Positions 56,573 to 64,000 of a stretch of 64,000 nucleotides of DNA are shown one piece after another. The notes under the pieces are model-generated. The model saw nothing but the letters and a program-made list of their open reading frames with translations, had not been told where the DNA came from and searched no databases. Both the position numbers and the translations under genes were made by a program. The DNA comes from Streptacidiphilus sp. ASG 303 (GTDB lineage: Bacteria; Actinomycetota; Actinomycetes; Streptomycetales; Streptomycetaceae): assembly GCF_020991365.1 (NCBI RefSeq), contig NZ_JAJLRA010000031.1, positions 1 through 64,000 of the forward strand. Reading direction: 5' to 3'. Every line of letters starts with the position of its first letter. Position 1 is the stretch's first letter.

Positions 56573-59404
56573 GTGCGCGGCGGTGAGCAGTCCCGGTCCG
56601 AGGTGCGCGTGCCCCGCCCGGGGCACGCGTCCGAACCGGCCGGGCAGGTCCGACGGCCCGACCGTGGCGGTCCGGCCGGACATGACGGGCCCTCCGGGAA
56701 CGGCGGCCCGTCCGGGAACGGCGAGCCTTCCGGGCACCACGAAGGACCTTCCGGACATGAAGGGCCTTCCGGACATGCGGCACGTCCCGCGCCGGACGCC
56801 CTCCCCGGCCACCCGGCTCCTCCCGCGCACGCGGAGCGGTCCGGCGCCGGAGACGGTGCCGACCCGTCCGGGCGGCCGGTCCGGTCCGGCTGGAACCAGG
56901 GGGCGCCCGGCTCCATCTACGACTACGTCCGGGTGGCCGCCTTCGCGATAGGCGCCGACGGCCGCATCAGCCAGTGGAGCGACCGCGCCGCCGAGTTCTT
57001 CGGCGTCGGCGCCCCCGACGCGGTGGGCGCCGACCCGGTGACCGCCTTCATCCCCCGGGCCCTGTGGCGGGAGGGCCGCTCCCGCCTGGAGCGCATCCTC
57101 GGCGGCGAGGAGTGGGTCGGCACCGTCCCCTACCGCGACTCGGCCGGCAGCGAGGGCGTCGCCGAGGTCTACCTGATGCCCGGTCACTCCGAGGGCGACG
57201 CGGGCGGCGCGGTCTGCCTCGCGGTGGACCTGCGCAGGCTGCAGCGGATCGAGACCGACCTCGCCGCCTCCGAGGCCGTCTTCGGCCAGACGCCCACCGG
57301 GTTCTTCCTCTTCGACCGGCACCTGCGGCTGCAGCGCGTCAACGACGCCTTCGCCACCGGCATCGGCCTCTCCGCCGCCGACCTCGTCGGCCTGCACCCG
57401 CACGAGATCTTCCCGCGCGCCGAGGCCGAGCGGCTGCTCGGCGCCCTCCGGCAGGTGCTGGAGAGCGGCGACCCGGTCTTCGACATGCGCTTCACCGGCC
57501 CCGCGCCGATGCGCGACGGCGCCCGCAAGTGGTCGGTGTCGCTGTACCGGCTGGTCGGCGCGGGCGACCGCCCGATGGGCGTCGCGGGACAGATCTCCGA
57601 CGTGACGCGGCGCCAGCGCGACGAGCGGGAGGCCGCCAGCGTCCGCCGCAACCTGGCCCTGCTCAACGAGGCCGGCGCCCACATCGGCTCCACCCTCGAC
57701 CTGGAGACCACCGCCAAGGAACTGCTGGACGTCATCGTCCCCGGCTTCTGCGACACGGCCTCCGTCGACCTGTACTCGGCGCTGCTGGCCGGCGACGACA
57801 CCCCCGCCGGGCCCGCCGACGGCGCCGGCGAGCTGCGCCGCGTCGCCGTCTCCAGCGTCGTCACCGGCGCCGCCGCGGTGACCGGCGCGCCCAGCAGCGC
57901 CGACGCCGCACGCGTCGGCGCGACGTTCTGCTACCCGCCGCGCTCCCCGCACGCCAAGGCGCTGCGCACCGGCCGCAGCGTCACCCCCGACAGCCACCCC
58001 GACCCGCTGGTCCGCTCCACCCTGGTCGTGCCGCTGGTCGCCCGCAACGTGGTGCTCGGCCTCGTCCAGCTCTCCCGGGCCAAGGGCAGCGAGCCCTTCG
58101 ACCAGCGCGACGTCGCCATCGCCCAGGAGCTCGTCGGCCGGGCCGCCGTCTGCATCGACAACGCCCGCCTGTACCGGCGCGAGCACGAGCGCGCCCTGAT
58201 CCTCCAGCGCAGCCTGCTGCCGCCCGGCAACCCGGCCGCCAGCGGCCTGGAGATCGCCTGCCGGTACCTGCCCGGCAGCAGCGGGACCGAGGTCGGCGGC
58301 GACTGGTTCGACGTCATCCCGCTGCCCGGCAACCGCACCGCCCTGGTCGTCGGCGACGTCATGGGCCGCGGCCTGCGGGCCGCCGTCGCCATGGGGCAGC
58401 TGCGGACCGCCGTGCGCACCCTGGCCATGCTCGACCTCGACCCCGCCGAGGTGCTCACCGCCCTCGACGAGATCGCCCGCGGCCTCGGCGACGGCGCCGC
58501 CCGGCCCGCGCTCGGCAGCGGCCCCTCGCCGTTCGCCCAGCACCAGCCGCTGCTCGCCCAGTCCCGGGGCGCGGCCCCGCCCCCCGGCGGCCCCGAGCCC
58601 GCCGACGCCTCCGAGGTCTACCTGGCGACCTGCGTCTACGCCGTGTACGACGCCGTCAAGCGCCGCTGCACCATCGCCAACGCCGGCCACCTGCCGCCGG
58701 TCCTCCTGACCCCCGGCGACGACGCCCTCATGCTCGACGTCCCGCCCGGCCTGCCCCTGGGCGTCGGCGGCGAGATCTTCGAGGAGGTCGAGGTGGAGCT
58801 GCCGGACGGCGCCCTGCTCGGCCTGTACACCGACGGCCTGGTCGAGTCCCGCAAGCACCAGCTGGAGGAGGGCCTGGAGGCCTTCCGCCGGGCGCTGTCC
58901 GGGCCCCGGCGCGGTCTGGAGGACGTCTGCGACCACGTCCTCAGCGAGCTCGACCCGCACCACGGCGAGGACGACATCGCCCTGGTCATGGCCCGCGTCC
59001 ACGCCCTGCCCGAGGACGCGGTGGGCGACTGGCGGCTCCCCCCGGAGCCCACCTCGGTCGCCCGCGCCCGCGAACTGGCCATCGGCTGGCTCCTGGCCCG
59101 CGGCCTCGACGACCTCGTCGACACCACCGAACTGCTCGTCAGCGAGCTGGCCACCAACGCCCTGCGCCACGGCCGGGGCGACATCCGGCTGCGGCTGCTG
59201 CGCGACACCACCGTGGTCTGCGAGGTCTGGGACAACGGCTACGCCCAGCCCCGGCAGCGGCGCGCCCACGTCACCGACGAGGGCGGCCGCGGCCTGCAGC
59301 TGGTCAGCCTCCTCGCCGAGCGGTGGGGGAGCCGGCGCACGCCCAAGGGCAAGATCGTCTGGTTCGAGCTGGGGCTCCCCGCCCCCGCCCCGGCCCGGGT
59401 CTGA
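56573..59404 (+). CDS. PAS-PAS-GAF-PP2C (SpoIIE) phosphatase with HATPase domain, copy 2
   Basis: 943 residues from GTG 56573, six bases after GGAGG; the TTG at 56552 is rejected. Same order as copy 1: disordered Gly/Pro/His start, PAS about 116 (FAIGADGRISQWSDRAAEFFGVG), PAS about 233 (AVFGQTPTGFFLFDRHLRLQRVN), GAF about 360-537, PP2C about 558-810 (EVGGDWFDVIPLPGNRTALVVGDVMGRGLRAAV) and HATPase about 823-941 (ELATNALRHGRGD, DEGGRGLQLVSL). Its PP2C holds an extra about 40-residue Pro/Gly/Ala insert near GPSPFAQHQPLLAQSRG. A paralog of copy 1 by tandem duplication. Confidence 0.95.
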   Translation: MRGGEQSRSEVRVPRPGHASEPAGQVRRPDRGGPAGHDGPSGNGGPSGNGEPSGHHEGPSGHEGPSGHAARPAPDALPGHPAPPAHAERSGAGDGADPSGRPVRSGWNQGAPGSIYDYVRVAAFAIGADGRISQWSDRAAEFFGVGAPDAVGADPVTAFIPRALWREGRSRLERILGGEEWVGTVPYRDSAGSEGVAEVYLMPGHSEGDAGGAVCLAVDLRRLQRIETDLAASEAVFGQTPTGFFLFDRHLRLQRVNDAFATGIGLSAADLVGLHPHEIFPRAEAERLLGALRQVLESGDPVFDMRFTGPAPMRDGARKWSVSLYRLVGAGDRPMGVAGQISDVTRRQRDEREAASVRRNLALLNEAGAHIGSTLDLETTAKELLDVIVPGFCDTASVDLYSALLAGDDTPAGPADGAGELRRVAVSSVVTGAAAVTGAPSSADAARVGATFCYPPRSPHAKALRTGRSVTPDSHPDPLVRSTLVVPLVARNVVLGLVQLSRAKGSEPFDQRDVAIAQELVGRAAVCIDNARLYRREHERALILQRSLLPPGNPAASGLEIACRYLPGSSGTEVGGDWFDVIPLPGNRTALVVGDVMGRGLRAAVAMGQLRTAVRTLAMLDLDPAEVLTALDEIARGLGDGAARPALGSGPSPFAQHQPLLAQSRGAAPPPGGPEPADASEVYLATCVYAVYDAVKRRCTIANAGHLPPVLLTPGDDALMLDVPPGLPLGVGGEIFEEVEVELPDGALLGLYTDGLVESRKHQLEEGLEAFRRALSGPRRGLEDVCDHVLSELDPHHGEDDIALVMARVHALPEDAVGDWRLPPEPTSVARARELAIGWLLARGLDDLVDTTELLVSELATNALRHGRGDIRLRLLRDTTVVCEVWDNGYAQPRQRRAHVTDEGGRGLQLVSLLAERWGSRRTPKGKIVWFELGLPAPAPARV

Positions 59405-59716
59405 GCCGCGCCGGACCCGGGCCCGCCCGGCCCGGTCCGGCGCCCCGCTCCGCCCCGCCCGGCGCCGTCCCGCCCGCCCGCCCTCAGCGCCCGCCCCGCC
59501 CTCAGCGCCCTCCGCGCGCTCCCGCGCCCTGCCGCGCGCCGTCCGCCATCCGGGTGGCGCGCGGGGGCGGTCGGCCGTGTCCTGCGGCCCCCGCGCCCCC
59601 GATGCCCTTCAGTGGACGGGCGGCGTGCGCCCGGATCCGGGCGGTCCGCCATCCGTACGGGGCGGCCGGTGCGCCGGCGCGGGCCGCGGCGGCAGCCGCG
59701 GCCCGAGGAGGAGAGC
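59405..59716 (+). other. intergenic region upstream of the peptide-binding lipoprotein gene
   Basis: 312 bases. Contains two direct copies of about 14 bases around CGCCCTCAGCGCCC near 59475-59510 and C-rich DNA. A long in-frame extension of the next gene passes through the right end, but the GAGGAGGAGAGC ribosome site at about 59705-59716 fixes the GTG start at 59717. No clear promoter consensus. Confidence 0.45.
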
Positions 59717-61873
59717 GTGCCCATCATCCAGGACGTCCAGGACCCCGGGGACGGACCGAACCGCCCCGCAGGGACCGCCCCCCGCCGCCCCCGCCGGTCG
59801 GCGGGCACCGCGGCGCTCCTCCTCTCCGTCGCCCTGGGTGTGGGCCTCGCCGCCTGCTCGGACTCCGCCCCGTCCCCCGTCGCCTCCGACGTGCCCGCGG
59901 CCGACCGGTCCGACCTGCGCGAGGGCGGCACCCTGCGGTGGGCGGTGGACGCCGTCCCCGCCACGTTCAACGTCTTCCAGTCCGGTTCCGGCCCCGCCGC
60001 CGGACTCGTCGCCCAGGCCGCGCTGCCCACCCTCTTCCGCCTCGACGACCACGCCCGCGCCACCCCGGACCCCGACTACCTGGCCTCCGCCGACTCCGCC
60101 GCGCCCGGCGACGGCCACCCCCGGCAGACCGTCGTCTACCGCCTCAACCCCCGCGCGGTCTGGAGCGACGGCAAGCCCCTGTCCGCGGCCGACTTCGCCG
60201 CCCAGTGGAAGGCGCTCCGCGGCGCCGACGCCGCCTACTGGGGCAGCGGCGCGGCGGGGTACGCCGCCATCGAGTCCGTGACGCAGGGCGACGACCCGCA
60301 CCAGGTCAGGGTCGTCTTCCGGCAGCCGTGCGCGCACTGGCAGGGCCTGTTCACCCCCCTGTACCCGGCCGCCGCCACGCGGACCGCCGAGGCCTTCAAC
60401 GGCGGCTCCCGCAACGGCCTCGCCGTCTCCGCCGGACCGTTCCGGGTGGGCGCGGTGGACCGGAAGGCGGGCCGGGTCACCCTGCTGCGCAACCCGTCCT
60501 GGTGGGGCGACCGGGCCCGGCTGGAGCGGATCGACCTGCTCGCCGTCCCGGCCGCCCGACGCCTGGACGACCTGGACCGCGACCGCCTGGACGTCGCCCC
60601 CCTGGACCGGGCCCTGGACGCCGCGGGGGCCCCCGGCGCCCCCGCGTCCTCCGGCACGGCCGCCCCCGCCGCCGCCGCGGACTCCGCCGACGCGGCCGGG
60701 GCCGCCTGGAAGCGGGCCCAGGCCCTTCCCGGCTTCCACCTGCGCCGGGCCGCGGGCGCCGCCTGGACCCAGCTCACCCTCAACGGCGGCCGCGGCCCCC
60801 TCGCCGACCCCCGGGTGCGGCAGGCCGTGGCCCGCGCCGTGGACCGGCAGGGCATCGCCGACGCGGTGCTCAAGCCGTTCGGGCTGCCCGCCGTGACCCT
60901 AGGGAACCACCTGGTCATGTCCGACCAGGCCGGCTACCGGGACAACACCGCGGCCCTCGGCGGCACCGACCGTGCGGCGGCCGCCGCGCTGCTGGAGGCG
61001 GCCGGCTGGCGGAGGGGCGCGCCCGTCGCGAGCGCCGTCCCCGCCGTCCCCGCCTCCCCGACGGCCACCGGCAGCGGGGGCGCCGCCCCCTCGACGGCCC
61101 CGGCCGCCTCCGCCGCCCCGGTCGCCTCGACCTCCCCGGCGGCCTCCGCCTCCGCGCGGGCCTCCGCCTCGCGGCCCGCGTCGCCGTCCGCCGCCGCCTC
61201 CTCCGGCTCCTCCTCGGCGTCCCCGGCGGTCGCGCGCGCGGCCCTCGCCTCCGGCCGGGCCTCCACCCCCGCCTCCGGTCCGGCCGCCACCCCCGCCTCC
61301 GGTCCGGCCGCGACCCCCGCCCCCGCCCTGCCCGCCGCGGTCCGCGCCCGGGACGGCAGGCCGCTCACCCTCGACCTGATGATCCCCGCCGGCTCGGCCA
61401 CCGCCCGCCGCATCGCCGCCGCCGTCGCCGCGGACCTGGCGAGGGTGGGCATCGCCGCGGTCCCGCGCGCCGTGGACGGGGAGGGCTTCTTCACCGACCA
61501 CCTCGCGGCGGGCGACTTCGACCTGGCGCTCTTCTCCTGGCCGGCGAGCCCCGGGACGGCCGCCGACGAGCGCGCCCTGTTCGCCAAGCCGCAGCCCGGG
61601 CCCGACGGGCTGCCCGCCGTGGGCCTCAACTACGCCCGCACCGGCACCGACGAGATCGACGGCCTGCTCGACCGTGCGGCGTCCGCCCTCGACCCCGCGG
61701 AGGCGGACCGGGCGCTCCAGCAGGCCGACGCGCGGATCTGGGAGCTCGCCCCCTCCCTGCCGCTCTTCCAGCGCCCCGAGGTCGTCGCGGTCCGCGACAC
61801 GGTCGCCGGGGTCGGGGCCTTCGGCTTCGCCACCCCGCGCTTCCAGGACATGGGCTTCCGCCTGAGCTCGTAG
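59717..61873 (+). CDS. family 5 solute-binding lipoprotein (peptide/nickel ABC type) with internal low-complexity insert
   Basis: 718 residues from GTG 59717. A lipoprotein signal ends at LGVGLAACSDS, with the lipobox Cys. The DppA/OppA-type domain begins REGGTLRWAVDAVPATFNVF, continues VVYRLNPRAVWSDGKPLSAADFAAQWKAL, GGRGPLADPRVRQAVARAVDRQGIAD, and ends LPLFQRPEVVAVRDTV. Between VLKPF...AAALLEAAGW and the next conserved stretch LTLDLMIPAG lies about 110 residues of Ala/Ser/Pro/Thr, from nt 61020 to 61360, which explains a length far above the usual 530-550. No ABC permease genes follow, so partners must be elsewhere. Confidence 0.92.
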   Translation: MPIIQDVQDPGDGPNRPAGTAPRRPRRSAGTAALLLSVALGVGLAACSDSAPSPVASDVPAADRSDLREGGTLRWAVDAVPATFNVFQSGSGPAAGLVAQAALPTLFRLDDHARATPDPDYLASADSAAPGDGHPRQTVVYRLNPRAVWSDGKPLSAADFAAQWKALRGADAAYWGSGAAGYAAIESVTQGDDPHQVRVVFRQPCAHWQGLFTPLYPAAATRTAEAFNGGSRNGLAVSAGPFRVGAVDRKAGRVTLLRNPSWWGDRARLERIDLLAVPAARRLDDLDRDRLDVAPLDRALDAAGAPGAPASSGTAAPAAAADSADAAGAAWKRAQALPGFHLRRAAGAAWTQLTLNGGRGPLADPRVRQAVARAVDRQGIADAVLKPFGLPAVTLGNHLVMSDQAGYRDNTAALGGTDRAAAAALLEAAGWRRGAPVASAVPAVPASPTATGSGGAAPSTAPAASAAPVASTSPAASASARASASRPASPSAAASSGSSSASPAVARAALASGRASTPASGPAATPASGPAATPAPALPAAVRARDGRPLTLDLMIPAGSATARRIAAAVAADLARVGIAAVPRAVDGEGFFTDHLAAGDFDLALFSWPASPGTAADERALFAKPQPGPDGLPAVGLNYARTGTDEIDGLLDRAASALDPAEADRALQQADARIWELAPSLPLFQRPEVVAVRDTVAGVGAFGFATPRFQDMGFRLSS

Positions 61874-61913
61874 CCGGCCCCGGCGCGGCCGCACCCCCCG
61901 CCCCGCCCGCCCC

Positions 61914-61947
61914 GTCCGCCCGCCCGGGAACCGCCGGGCGGGCGGAC
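61914..61947 (+). terminator. stem-loop after the lipoprotein gene
   Basis: Perfect 14-base arms at 61914-61927 and 61934-61947 with loop GAACCG, 40 bases past the stop codon. Confidence 0.75.
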
Positions 61948-62128
61948 GCGTGTCACGGACGGTGCGGGCACGGGCGCGGCCCGGGGCCCTGTCCGGAGGG
62001 CGGCCGTTTCGGCCGGGTTCACCCTGTCCCCGTACCATGGGAGGAAGCCGTGGCGTGTTCGGGCCCGGCAGGTGGACCGGTAGCAGGCCGGGGCGCCACG
62101 ATCCACGATCCGGGAGAGACCGCTCCGC

Positions 62129-63997
<1,869 letters not shown>

Positions 63998-64000
63998 CCT

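Noticed and set aside
52069-56916. 1615-residue minus-strand open frame
   Set aside because: Antisense shadow of the RpiB-like, Nudix and phosphatase genes; no domain in its translation.
61265-61312. 24-bp tandem pair as a regulatory repeat
   Set aside because: It lies in frame inside the lipoprotein gene and codes TPASGPAA twice, so it is treated as part of the coding insert.

Overview
The window is a very GC-rich actinobacterial chromosome segment, almost certainly from Streptomycetaceae. The evidence is the third-position G/C bias of every gene, a mycothiol S-conjugate amidase (Mca), a WhiB-like protein, DUF1707, DUF2637, DUF4190, DUF4245 and DUF4307 proteins, GTP-type PEP carboxykinase, polyphosphate glucokinase, frequent GTG/TTG starts, and many start codons lying 6-8 bases behind a TANNNT box. 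It is mostly a conserved housekeeping arm with no insertion sequence, prophage, CRISPR array or tRNA that I can see. I did not find a clearly new multi-gene system; the notable points are regulatory or architectural and are listed as findings.

Layout. 0-2 kb: two small unrecognised reading frames, then a TetR regulator divergent from a membrane-anchored esterase across a perfect operator-like dyad. 2-6.3 kb: methionine/threonine-related enzymes (msrA, metB, a convergent MarR regulator, ilvA). 6.5-8.4 kb: a DrrAB-type ABC exporter behind a double dyad. 8.5-11.1 kb: greA, DUF4307 protein, mca, small membrane protein. 11.3-15.8 kb: DUF255 thioredoxin-fold protein, GNAT protein, a doubtful small membrane gene, hemolysin-III family protein. 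16-20 kb: pckA, a small protein behind a palindrome, an aminotransferase. 20-25 kb: A24 prepilin peptidase, secreted GH18 chitinase, aldo/keto reductase, Z-isoprenyl diphosphate synthase. 25-30 kb: PIN-PhoH protein, secreted transglycosylase-like protein, AI-2E family permease.

29.8-39.5 kb is a redox/fumarate block: ahpC-ahpD divergent from oxyR (which appears to start at ATC), an MFS exporter, catalase, class II fumarase, two genes of unknown function, and class I iron-sulfur fumarase. Peroxide removal, its regulator, and both oxygen-stable and oxygen-sensitive fumarases therefore sit together. 39.7-43.9 kb: DUF1707/LiaF-like protein, Wbl protein, glpX, DUF4245 protein, nitroreductase. 44-48.9 kb: xseB and xseA separated by an opposing GNAT gene, ispH, ppgK, DUF6542 protein. 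49-53 kb: ychF, DUF4190/septum-formation protein, RpiB-like isomerase, Nudix hydrolase. 53.4-59.4 kb: two tandem PAS-GAF-PP2C-ATPase phosphatase paralogs. 59.7-64 kb: a peptide-binding lipoprotein with a long Ala/Ser/Pro insert, and typA.

Working together: pckA, glpX, ppgK and the fumarases cover gluconeogenic and TCA carbon flow; ispH and the Z-prenyl synthase supply isoprenoids; msrA, mca, ahpCD, oxyR and katA form a thiol/peroxide defence theme. Strong G+C-rich stem-loops mark most convergent gene ends.
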